A stretch of 64,000 nucleotides of DNA, from the NCBI GenBank assembly GCA_963931865.1, contig OZ007509.1, positions 4,880,947 through 4,944,946 of the forward strand, in the 5' to 3' direction. Both the position numbers and the translations under genes were made by a program. Source of the DNA: Axinella damicornis. Taxonomy: Eukaryota; Porifera; Demospongiae; Axinellida; Axinellidae. This document shows positions 1 to 12,900 of the stretch, piece by piece. The notes beneath the pieces are model-generated. The model saw only the letters and a list, made by a program, of their open reading frames with translations, was not told the DNA's origin and did no database searches. Within the stretch, counting starts at the first letter, position 1, and the number at the start of each line of letters is the position of its first letter.

Positions 1-453
1 TCCAGGTCTTCACCAGGCGGCTACAGCTGCCCACTCAACAACTATGGCTTCATTTGTCACGCCATTTTCATGTTTGTACGCATGCGCATTTAAACGATCA
101 CTTAGCAACGATACGTAATTATTATTCAAGATCGCTGAATTAGAAGTGCCTTGCGCTGTTGTGTTACCGTAACTAGACTGAGGTAAATTCTCTGTGCTAT
201 ATATGTAACTAGACTGTGTTCTGTGAGAGGGGTGAATGCCTATCTAAAGACTCAACAATGTGTCACTACTACTATCTGGTATAGCTATTTTACCTACATG
301 TATACTACTTCAGCTCAGGGAGCACTGGCTTAGTATCCATCCAGAAAAGGGTTGGCTTTTGAGATGCTTGGGTCTGATTCTTCAGCCATTGCTGGCAGTG
401 TAAATGCCAGAGTCCAGTATGCATGCGCCTGCTGCTAAAAAAAAATGACATAA

Positions 454-726
454 ACAAGTAATAAAAAACATTTAAAATGTAACAGGATGTAGGGATACCA
501 GAACCGCAAAAAGTAAGGAAACAAGGTAGGGATGATCACACAAAACAGTGAAGTATACAATCCCCCTACATATCTTTTTTCATTATACACATATTATGGA
601 AAAAGATCTCTGTAGGGGGTTGTATACTTCACTGTTTTGTGTGATCATCCCTACCTTGTTTCCTTACTTTTTGCGGTTCTGGTATCCCTACATCCTGTTA
701 CATTTTAAATGTTTTTTATTACTTGT
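454..726. repeat. Near-perfect snapback inverted repeat (hairpin element)
   Basis: The left arm (454-570) and right arm (611-726) are reverse complements over about 116 bases, with a single visible one-base indel. The inner flanks keep partial complementarity, leaving a very small loop around 586-595. No coding potential is evident; an ORF across the loop is a by-product. It lies upstream of the first recognised VPS8 exon, presumably in an intron. A decayed relative of the right half is at about 6645-6732. Confidence 0.85.
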
Positions 727-939
727 ACATGTACATTTGGCTCGTGTATATCACATCGGTGAAACTTTGTGACATCCAGCCATATATAATTGCCGCTATG
801 GTATGCCTAAATTTTATGGGAACACAACGGAGTGAGGTTGATGTATGTAGAATACACCTATTACAAATATTGTTTGCAAGCATCTGACTACTGTAGTTGT
901 TGTTAGCACATGTTTATACACATTCTTAACACACTCCAG

Positions 940-3900
940 GTCGGTTAGCAAGCAGGAAATAGCCCCTCCATCTCATGTGGTTGAGAGATACATTGAACTT
1001 CTTTGTCGTTATCAGCCCGAAGGTGTGTACAACTTTCTTAGATCCAACGACAACTACCGTATTGAAGAAGCACAAGATGTGAGTATCGCAAAGGTTGTTG
1101 AACCGGTTTCTCTGCAGTCCAGACCTACGTATTTGGGACCTAATTGTCCACATAATTATGTGTATGGTATTGTGTGTGAAGTTGACTGTAAACCTGAGTA
1201 TTTCTTACACAGTTATGTAACTCACTCATGGCAATACATCTGCACTGCACTTGTATCAACTTCAAATGCTCCACTGTCCCAAAAGGCAACCAAGCTCTGA
1301 CTCCCTGATCCTGTTTAGGCTTTGAAGCATTTTGATAAAACTGCCACTCATGGTATAGTAAGTATTTGAAGGCTTGGAAAAGAACCTTTGTGTCTTACAA
1401 TCCACTTGCAATAAAGCTGATTTTGATTTAGTTGTTGCTGTAAAAGTATGATGATTCCAATTGTTGCCTCCCTGGCAGGCATGCGCCAAGGCTCGTCTAC
1501 TGGATGCTACTGCCTACCTGCTGGAACGGAGTGGGGACATCATGGGAGCATTCAAACTGATTTTGGAGGTTAGGCTTAGCCTCATAGTCAGGACCTCCCC
1601 ACTGTATGTAGGCACTTATTCAAGGGGATTTGGGGCCAGCCAGTTTCTAAGCATGGTCAATCCATTTGTAATGAGATAGGTAGAGTGTATGTGTCATGCA
1701 TGGGGAAGTCCCTTCTGGAATGATTGTATAATTGGTGAAATTCCCAAGGCATATATAGGACAAAAGTTACATCTTATGTCTTCCTGACTATGTCTTGGAA
1801 GTATTAAAAGCAGTATCTCTTGTCATAGTTCTCTTGTCAACTTCTCTTTTTATGTTCACTACTTGCTTAACTCCAGACTCTTGCAGCTGAGCTGGATACT
1901 CTCAGTGAGAGCCACTTCAATGAGAGGAACCCAGGCAAAGGTCCAAAACCTAATTCTTGTATAGTAGCGTAAGCCGCCAATTATCGACCACATTTCGAAT
2001 TTTGACCATATCTCGGGCCGAGAATGGTTCCTGGACTCAGGTCTTGCAGCAATTGATAGACCTACGAATGCTTAATAAAGCAGTGAAAATTTGAAATGGC
2101 TATTCCGTTCACCTTCGGGGTGGTGCCAGTATATTTAAACCATGCACCCTCCGCATCAATTATCGACCACGCGTACCGTATTATCGTCCACCCATACTAA
2201 AGCCTATACCAATTATCCGGCTGTGAAGGTTAAAAAATTCGCTACTCCTGCGTACACATTTCAATGCACTGTACTCCATGGCTGTTTTGTACAGTAGCCT
2301 AGCCTCCACAGGTTTGTGAAGAAAGTGATATGTTGTAAGTAGCACGGTAAGAGATTCAGCAAGTTTCACATCAGTGAATGCACATCCTATGTAATGCACA
2401 TCAATGTCACACAAGACAAACAGGGCAAAATCTTTCCTTCCCATCTACATCCATCACACAGTCCTCGACACAATCTTCATGTGTCCACCTTCCACACGCA
2501 CATTCCATTCTGGTATGCACCGAAGCATATGCAGCATACATTGTCATTCGACTCCTGTGATGTGATCCTTATTGCCGGCGGTTCTGTAGCGAACTTTCTT
2601 CTGTCCTCGTTTGGTGATGACGTTAGGAGGGCAGGAATCCAGAAGAACACCACTTTCGTCCATGTTGTACAACTATCCAGGAGAATCCATCAATCCATAC
2701 TTATTCAGTGTCTCTTTGAGGAGGTCAAAGGAGCCCTCAATCGCTTCCTGGTTTACTGCGTTCATACGAACATGTGCTGTTGCATCACCACGACGCAGGG
2801 ACAACTGCGGCTGTCATTCCATAAAACGGCGCCATCAACCATCACTGACCTTGCTGGCCTTTAGGAGACCTTTCTCCTTGGCAACGGTTTCAATGATCCT
2901 CTTGGCTTGTTTCTGGCTTTACCATAGCTGAGTTTGGCAGCTTCAACAAGGTGCTCTGAAAGATGGTGTTCCTCCTTAGAGTCCAGGTATGGTCTAGGTC
3001 CGGGGTTAACCCCCTGAACCACCCTCCACTCAGACGATCCTTTAGTGTTGATGGTGGTACACCGTGCAAAACTGCCGCTTGGTTCACCCCTTGTCCATCC
3101 ATTACAGCCTGTAATGCTGCTGACATAGATTTCTCTTTCCATAGCTTTCTTCAGTAGTACGATTAGGCTTTCGGTTTAGCACTGCAGGGCATGAACGGGC
3201 CCGTCTTGTTCGGCTTCTTCGGGGCATCAACCTATAAGTAAATAGAACCAAAGCTTTATTTTGCTTCCTGCATTCAAGACAACTGGAGCTATGCATCCTA
3301 CATCAACTACATCGACAGCCTAATGTTTTCCTTTATCCAGCACATGCACACAAATGGCTAATTAAAGTGCCAATTCTTCATTGTAAATCTATGCCGTATA
3401 ACTGGTCGATAATAGGTACTGGTCGATAATTGCTTAACATACTGCTTTCAAACTATGAGCACAAGGACTCACTATTAACACTAGACAATGCATGCTTAGT
3501 ATTTGCTTATTACTGGATATGCCAGTCTGTAAACCCCATAATTGACAGCTTTGCAAAAGTGGACAGGTCGAAACATGATTGCCCAGACATACCCTCCAAG
3601 AGCTAGGACTGCGGCCTGACTTACTGGACAAGTTCAGCAGAGTGTTCAGTGTTCCTTGAAGTTACACTGCAGGGAAGAGTTATGTACATACGGAGGTGAT
3701 CGAAACGTGGGGAGTGCCAACTTCTGAAGTCATTTCTGAAACAGAAGTTTAATTTACAGGCATCACAGAGATATATTTTTCTTACAATACGACAGTAGTC
3801 ACAAATTTCACTTTTATCCAGTATCCTTAGTTGATGCTGTGCTCTTACAGTACAGCGGGAATGCTTATATTCCTGGGATTTTCCAGTCGTCCTCACCTTC

Positions 3901-6900
3901 AGATTGGAGTGAACTATTACATCCACCCATCTTTTTCACTGCAAAAGTGCCCGGGAGGAATGGCACAAGGGAGTACTGCACTGTAGGGCGCATGGCAAGT
4001 TCCTTTCTTGAGCCGCGTACTAACTAACGGCTAGCAAGTGCCTCGTGGTACATGGTATTACAAACTACTGCGCAGGTCATATGCACATGCGTACGCACAC
4101 TCGTAGTGCGAAGTATGAACGTGTTTTTGACTGGTCGATAATTGGTACTGGCAGATGATTGGCGGTTTACGCTATGTTGCATAGCGTTTGAGCCTGTTCA
4201 GCATTATGTTGTGATGTGAGCACTTAGCAATAATTACTAGCTAAGTAGGCAATTGTCTAATTACCGTATATCAGGAAATTTTCGTTGTTAAAATATTTTC
4301 ACAAATGCCACTAAACGGGAAAATTTGTCACACGAAAGTGGATATATTACGGTACTGAACACGTGTACATTACTGTGCAATTCATTGCTCTCTGGCTGTT
4401 TGGCTGCTTTCAACGATGGACTTCCAGCCTGACTCAAGACCGAAATACCTTGTCAAAGTATCGCTCAAGTGGACAGAGAGGTTCAAGATGCGGGAGCAGC
4501 ACATTGAGCACACGGTGAGAAGGAGCGGAGCGGAATAGGCAAGTAGCTAGCTACTTACATTTGTCACGACCATGACGGGTCCAGCTTGAGTTTTACCGAA
4601 GAAGCTGGGTCGGTGTGTTAGTGAAAGAACAGCAAGTACAGCAAGGTCAGAGTCATTAAATAAAATTCGCTTCGATCACTGCAGTTCGCGAAAATTTTCA
4701 ACATGAAAATTGTCACGCGAAAGATTTTCAACACAAACATTTCCCGATTATTCTCATCCCACTAGTTTGTTCCAGTTCTACTGTTGATACCATTGTTACT
4801 TAGCAACCAAAAGTATTATTGGTTTCACTGATAAGGTATGTATCAGGGGACAATTTAAAGTGTTTACCATATCACATGGCTAATTACTCCACCAACTTGT
4901 AGATATGACAGCCAAATTTGAAAGGGTTGAAAGAATTTTGAAGGCTCTTCTGCAGTTCTGTCAAAGGAATTCAAGCAGGCTTGAGGATAAGGCCAGACAG
5001 GTGATTGAATATTGCCTTTGTAAATTAATGTAATGATTGCTAATCCCCACCCACTACACATCTGTATGCACAATCATGCATATGTTGGTTGCAGCACCAT
5101 TCAGCATGCTTATCACATTTTGCGGGGATCTTGCAAAAAAACAAAAACCCCGGTACAGATCACAGGCCATGTCACCCAATGAGATTCCACTTGACAGTTG
5201 TTTGAATTTTGAACTCGGCCACATTCCCAGGTGCAATTACTGCACATGCACAAGCTTTTTTTGTAAAACGTGGTAGTACCTGCAAGCTCTGCATGTAAAT
5301 GGTTTATATCATGGGTTGTAGGCCAGTGATTTACCAACACTTTTGAGTCTACTGCTAGTATATACCCCCTGGGAGCATTTGGTTGTTCACCAGAAGGCTT
5401 ATGGCAATGTATTGCTGACTATTACATTCTGTATACACAAGTTATACAGTAATATAAATTCTCTTTGTATCACAGGCAATGTGGTTTCCCACCTTTGACA
5501 AGATACATGGCTTGCAGAAGAAATACGGGGAATCTCCCAACACACAGCTCACTGCAAGTACGTACGTAGGTAGCCAAAGTGGTTGTATACGCTAGCTGAA
5601 TACTAGCCAAGTCAGTCTAGCTATATCCTTGCAGCAAAAGAAGAGAGAAAGTATGTGTGCTGGCTAGGCTTACCACAAGCTTCCTGCTGTTCTTAAGTAC
5701 ATGGATATACATACCTAGCCATGTACATGTACACAGTTCACATTTCAGCATCCTACACCGACAGTGAAACGTTGAGTTAGTGCCAGACTGGAGTATCAAT
5801 GAGTGTACTTCATCAGAATGTCGCTTGCAATTTTACTTCATAAATTTGACTCTCTCAGCATAAACCACCCATTCACTGCAAATATTGAATTTGTGTTATG
5901 TGGGTTCAAAGTTCAATGGTTCCTACGCAAATATCGATCACTTGCGCTACTTCTAATAATGTAACAACTGAACACGTAGGACTTCCCGTTCGTAACTCGT
6001 TGTACGCATACTTAGCTTGCTAATATTCCATGTTGTGGCAAACCGGAAGTCCTACTAACTTATGCATGTTATAAGTACTGTGTACGATCAAAATGACCTT
6101 GCGTATCGAGAACGTTCAAGTGCCCATAGCTTTGCTCACGTAAGTCCGATTGAAAAAATAAAACTGCCATTGTGATCAGCAACAATTGTGCCATTGTGAT
6201 CAGCAACAATTGTGCTCTCTGATGGTATAATAATGCAGTGTTTATGCTGCGAGGGTCACAAATGTCAACTTTCAGCTATGAAGTGTGCACGTTGTCTTTG
6301 TTCGCCTGGTCATTGAACAACTGTTTTGAATCACTTCTGACAGTAGTGAAAGACTTTCATGTAACCATTCTTCAGTCTGTCTCCTCTATTGCAGTGTAAT
6401 TTGCTCTCTTCTCTGTGCTATGGTATAGCATGCTTGTCTAAGCAAACGTAATAACATGGTTAACAGAAGAATACTTTCTTTACCTACCTAGTGTACAACA
6501 CCGTCATTGGCGAAATTCTCAACAGTATGCTGGGCTACATTGGTTTGCCAAGTATCCTACAGAAAATTATCCAGGTTTGTTGCCTTCTAACAGCATCGTG
6601 TACCGTGCACAGCACCTCATGTACAAACAGCATACCTATCTTTACACATAATATTATTATGGAAACAATGTCTGTAGGCTGCTATCATCCCTACATGTAC
6701 CTACATCTCATTGCATTCTTTTGTTACTTGTTATGAGTGCAACCGCACAACTGGTAGCCGGTGCTACTCTGGAAGCGCAAGCTAACAGCTCGTTCCAATT
6801 AATGCACATGTCACATTGACGACCATGCAGTGAAAATAAGGTATGTCAGGAAGGGAGGGAAAGCCTACATATAAGTCAATAAGGATGTCCAAGATGCCAG

Positions 6901-9900
6901 CTCCATTCACATTGAAGGTGGGCTCACACAGATGTGACCGTAGAAAGCTACTATCCAATGGGCACCGAGTGGTTTCATGATGCTGAGTCACGTCCACTTA
7001 CTGTGTGTCTTCATCAAGTTGATTGGCAATCTGACTTGCATACCAACCCAGGAAAGGTACTGGCCTTACTTTTGCAGTTACGCTTCTTCTTTCTTCAGCT
7101 CTTTATTGGCTTCCTCAAGCACACACGAGGGACATCTTTAGTTCAGAATCCCTACCTTAAAGTTTATTCGGCCCCAACCTAGGCCTTAACAAATATACTT
7201 TGACAGAAAATCCCGAGGCAGCTAAGATTTAGTCTACACAGATGCTTACTAATGATATCTTCTCATATCTGGAGTACAAGAATACACCACGAGCCTATCA
7301 TCACTACAGGATTGCTATTTCTTCTACTTCTGTAAATCAGGAAGAGTCAGCTGTGTGCCTATCCATCAGTGCTTTTTGCTCAGTGAGCAGGAATGTTAAC
7401 GCTGCATTCTTCTGCTATTGCAGGATCCTTCCTACCAGTTCAAGGATATCAAGCAGCTGATCATGGGCATGCTGGAAACATACAGCTATGAAGAGGTATC
7501 TGCACGCTTGAAGCAAGCTTCCAAAACAGAGTGGGAAGTGTGGCATGAATCATAGACTGTACATAAAGCTGAATACTTTAAGATTTTAACGTGTGTGTGT
7601 GTGTGTGTTTATCTGTGCATGACGGAAGTGGGGCGGGACTAGACTAGTGATGCGCGACCTTCGTACTTCAATTTACTGAACCTCAAACTCCGCGAAGAAT
7701 TTTCGAGAACATGGGGCCCGAGCATGGGCTGGAATCCAGCTGGGGCTACAAGTGGATGCATGCAGTTGGGGAGCAGCAGTCGAAGCGGATGCAATCGGGG
7801 AGCAGCAGCTCTGCACAGAGAGCTGTCCGGCACCAGATTACTCATGTAGGCGAATGAAGGGGAAGTAGCTGAGCGAGCAAAGCGAGCGAAGCAACTTAAC
7901 TGAAATTTCTGCTGCATTGTCTTCCTGTGTTGTAACCTACCTTCCTGCTTCCTTACAGACCTTGTTGAAGACCACCAATCACATCATGGTGCACGATGTG
8001 CGTGGCTCTCTTGTCCACCTGTGTGCCCTTGTGCAGCGGGGGGTATCTCCAAGCTCCAGTTTATGTGTTATCTGCAGCCGCAGTGCTGATAATCTTGCTG
8101 ATGGCTCGAAAGATGATGTGATTGTATTCAGGTGTGGTCACCAATACTTACACTGTGCATACCCATACCCTATTAGTGTGCGTAGATGGAATACCTCATC
8201 TCAGCCCAGAATTCGGTATCGAATGATGGAGTGTGCATGTTACTGGCTGACAGGATTACATTCACAAGTGGAACTTGAACGTGACTAAATGTATTATCAT
8301 ACTAGTGCTGCCATGATAGTCGCGACATGTGATATATCTCGATACAAGAAACGGTGATACGATACGACATTGTTTACTCGACGTTGCGGCATATGCACAT
8401 TTTAATCAATTCAGCCGGCCACCTTAGACCACATGGCGTTGGAACGTCGAAGATGAAGTTCGAGCACTGTTTGCTACCTGCATCGCAATCAACGGTAGCT
8501 GTGAACAAAAATGAATAAGGGCAGTTAATTCGGCCAGATTTCAGTGAGGCCATTGAACGGCTTGTCTTGATGTCTCAGCTAGCAGTTTAGTTTGCTCGAT
8601 GAGCCAGCTATGTCGTGACAGGTGGTATATTGCAACATAAAACACTGTGACGTGTGACGTACAATATCTCACATCGTGGCAGCACTATATCATACTGGCT
8701 TGCAAACTCCCCACCCTCGACCACTCCTTTAATGTGCTACATGATTTTTGTTTCCAATATAAACTATAGTCTCCACCCACAGCTGCAGCCCTTCCAGAGT
8801 AGTGCATAACAGGGCTAGCTATATATCTATCGTGACTAAGCTCCTCAATGGACTTTTACTGTTCACTGACAGAGACCATGCTCTACTGGCAAGTAATGTT
8901 AACAACTGCATGTAGTATGAGTCCACGATGCGTTTATTAATGATCTACCACTAACCACCAGCTCAAGAAAACACACCAGTGTAGGGCCCATGGGGTATAT
9001 CTCAACACACCAGTGTAGGGCCCATGGGGTATATCTCTGGACACAGTGATAATGTCTGGATTCTGACTGCATGTGTCTACATATCCCTCTTACAGCTGTG
9101 GTCACCTCTACCATACCTCATGTGTGGGAATTGCTCCACACAATACGTCAGGGATCGGATTCACATGTTTGGTATGCAACAAGAGCTCAGCGCCACCTGC
9201 TCAGTCCAGGAGGCTACTTTCAGAAATGGTTAGTTCACTTTCATAACAGTAGCAACAGTGCTCAAGTTGATCATCACAACAAATTGCTGAATACGTAGCT
9301 TTGTGAGCTCAAGCCGTGAAGCATTGGAAACATGTACACTGTCCTTCAAATATCCATCCTAGGTAGAGTGAGGAATATTCTGTGACCCTACGTTTTGAGA
9401 AAACAGAACTGTATCCAATAGACAATTCTGCAGACGCATGGAGTGCAGTCTTCATGTATAAGACAAGTTACTTTTCTATTAGGCTCAGGATGGAAGTCAC
9501 AGTTCAAGTTTTCTACCGAAGAAAGCTGTAAGTTTCACAGTATGCATGTGTACCAGGGTTTGTTTGTGAATCCGAGCTAACCTAGCACTCAATTTTGTAT
9601 CTATTGTGGGTGACAGATCACTGAATCAGTGGGTCTCTCCAATACCTTGTGCAGCTGGTACAAAACACTTTACACACGGTTATCACTGGGGGGGGGGGGC
9701 AAAACAGAACATAGAGAAAGTTCGGGGGGCAATTGAATAGTGCGCGGCAGTGCGCCATTTGTGGGGGTTCGGTTTGCCCCCCACCCCACCCCAAAAGAAA
9801 CGCTGATGTACGTTTCTACGGTATGTTATTGGGACAACTAAATGTACGCAGAACTTGTGCAATTCGTTTAGCGCTGTTTGGAAAATTTTAATACACTGGT

Positions 9901-12900
9901 GTTGCCAATCCTTGTTGATTGAAAAGGGGGATTTGAGATGGTCAAAATTGCAGAACTATGGCTTCCTACTTTAATTAGAGAGGTTGGTACCCATTGTGTT
10001 TGACCTCATGAAGGTTGACGTACATCCAGTTCTCTGTGCCTCAAAATAGATTGTAAGCTTGGCTAGAGTGGTCTTCCTAGCTTGTTCACCCAGATTGCTA
10101 TATCCAGAGCAGTATATTCACGAAACTGGTAGGCTGTTCTGGAAAGTCAGCTATCACTTACCCTTTGAGGAGGTGAGCATGGGGGGAACTTCGGTGGTGG
10201 AGGTTGTCGGGACGAGATCACTGGAAGTTACAGGCCATCGTTTCTGCTTCTGAAGACACCATAAACCAACATGTGGGCTGAAGGAAAGTTGAAAAAGTGA
10301 GAGAAAATTGCTCACTGTGCTGAAGACCATATCTCTGCTGCTGTTCGTATAGTGGTGGTCCACATAGACTGGCCCCGTCACGGAAGACTCTTGATGTGCA
10401 TCTATCATCTTCACTCACAACAGACGCTCTTGCTTGCCTCAGCCATCACACCTATTGCCAGTTGTGTTTGGTGGAAAACTTTCCAGAATATATTGCAACT
10501 GACACATTGCCACACAATTCCAACCTTGTTCTCCTGAAGGGAGACTGTTGGAGTCTCTAGCAGCTACTCAGTGGCTCATAGCAGACCCTCATTCATACTA
10601 TGAGTGTATGGTCAGTACCCCGGAACTGTGATACTACAATCGAAGACCTGTAGACTTTGTCATGCAGCTTGGTTGCAATGGAACTCATGTAACACATGTG
10701 TGATGTTAGCTACTACGAATTCAACAACTGATCATTCAACTCAAGGAGCATACAATAGGGAACAATGGAGCTGGCTAATAGTACAACAGTGCAATGCCCA
10801 ATATGTAATAGTGATACAATACACTCTTAGTCTATTACCACATCTCCCTTTCCTGGGATGGCAATCAGATGTGGAGGCGATCGGGAGGGGCAATGTGTGT
10901 GCCAGTGCGCGACCTTTGTTGGAAAATGCCGATCAAACAAGATAGAATCAGCTACACACTGTATCAGACACAAAGCATGTGGCACAACTCATACAAGCAT
11001 CACGAGACCATACATATTACGTAATAGTACAGTAATGAATTATGCATAACAATACATGATCGTGTCAGTACAATCTGGCAAGAGTGCTCTTTCCAACAAC
11101 CTTGTCATGATCGGACTTCATGGGGTCAGAGGATCACTTGTGTGGTCAGATCTGGTTTGGTTGGTATCAGGCACAATGTTCAGCTGTGTTCGGTTTCTGC
11201 GAACTTGTCCGTGCTGAGTCTCAACCACCTAGGAGTATTCGCTGGTGTAGTAACTTGGCCAGGTGAACGACTTCCATCTGTGGTGATCCAGACATCAGTA
11301 GTTCACGTAGCAGCTGTGTGAGGTCTGCAAGGTTAGGGGAAAATTTCCCCAACTGGTTTACAATCCCCATAAATCATCCAAGTTCCGACACATTGGTGGT
11401 GGGTGCCAGATGTCTTGTCCGGGTCTGCATGGATGCCACTTCCATTGACCAGATGCCCCAAGAACGTCATCTCGGATATCCCAAATTCTCATTTCTCGGG
11501 GTTCAGTGTTGCACCTGCTGCTTGAAGTAGCTACTGCAGTGAGTCTCCTGTCATGCTCGGACTGATCTTTGCTGAAAACGAGGACGTCGTCCGTTTGGCA
11601 GAAAACTCCCTCTAACCTGCTGAGGATTTGTGACATCCTCTTCTGGAAGTGCTCGGGTGCACTGCAGATACCAAAATTAAAGCAATAGCATCCCTTCAGG
11701 GTTATAAAGGTGGTGAGGAGGTGAGACTTTTAGGCAAGTGGAATCTGCCAAAAGCCGCTATTAGCATCTAGCTTGGAGAACACCTTCGCTCCAGTCAACT
11801 GAGCTCGAGTTTCATCCACCTTTGGGAGTGGGTGGACCTCTCTCAGGACTCTCTCATTCCGAGGTTTGAGATCCATGCAAATGTGGATACTACCGGACTT
11901 CTTGGGTACCACGACCACGCACTACAGTGCTAACTTAGCTATCTACAGAGGTTTGAGATCCATGCAAATGCGGATACTACTGGACTTCTTGGGTACCACA
12001 GGTGCAACCATGGGTTGCGCAGAGAACATTATAAACTAGAGGTGCTCAGCAGAGCACGTACCCCGTGCGCAACTTTGACTTGACAGCTATAGGCCTACCA
12101 CCGATAATTCATACAGTATGCACGATGAGCTAGCTAGGCCACGATTTACAGCGCTATCAGCATGCGCTATATGCAGAATGAGATACCGTAAGTTGCGGCA
12201 GTAGTTAGAAATAGGGTGTGGTCAAGTTGTATAAATTAGAAGCACGACTTTCACGCAGCTTTTCTCAGCCTCTCGAGTAGATCTCTGGTCTGTGAGTTAC
12301 ATAGACGCTAGTATTTTCTAAATTCTGACACTTCTATCCCGAAATAAGCCTTCAACAAGGCCTTCACTGCTCAAACCGCTCTACATCTATGGACAGACTG
12401 ACAGACAAACCGATCACTCTACCCCCTGCTGCGCATGCGCACGGGGTAATGAATAAATTACAGAGAGATGTACAGAAAGGCAGGTAAAGACAGCTGACGG
12501 TCTCCAACTTACGGCACGCCGCTGTGCTTCCGTTCACGTTACGTAAACTTCAGAGTTATAATATGGGCTGGGCAGGGCTTTTGGAGCTGCGCAATAATAG
12601 GTACTGCGTGATAATCGGTTGCTTACGCTACCTGTCTCGTTCATATATGCTGAATGCTACGCGTCATTGTTGGTGGGCTGCCCCACAGTTATCGCAAGTC
12701 ACCTAGGTTGACCTGTTTTGTGACTGCAGGGTCGTGAGGAGATCCAGCTTGAACCAGCTCAAAGGGCAAGTTTGAAGCAACTGCATAACTCCTACGCAAC
12801 TACTCCTGAAATGGTATGTGAAGTGAAGACTATGTACTATGTACTGTATGAGCTTCCAACTACTTCGTGCAAAATATTCGCTCAAGTGTATTACATGTCT

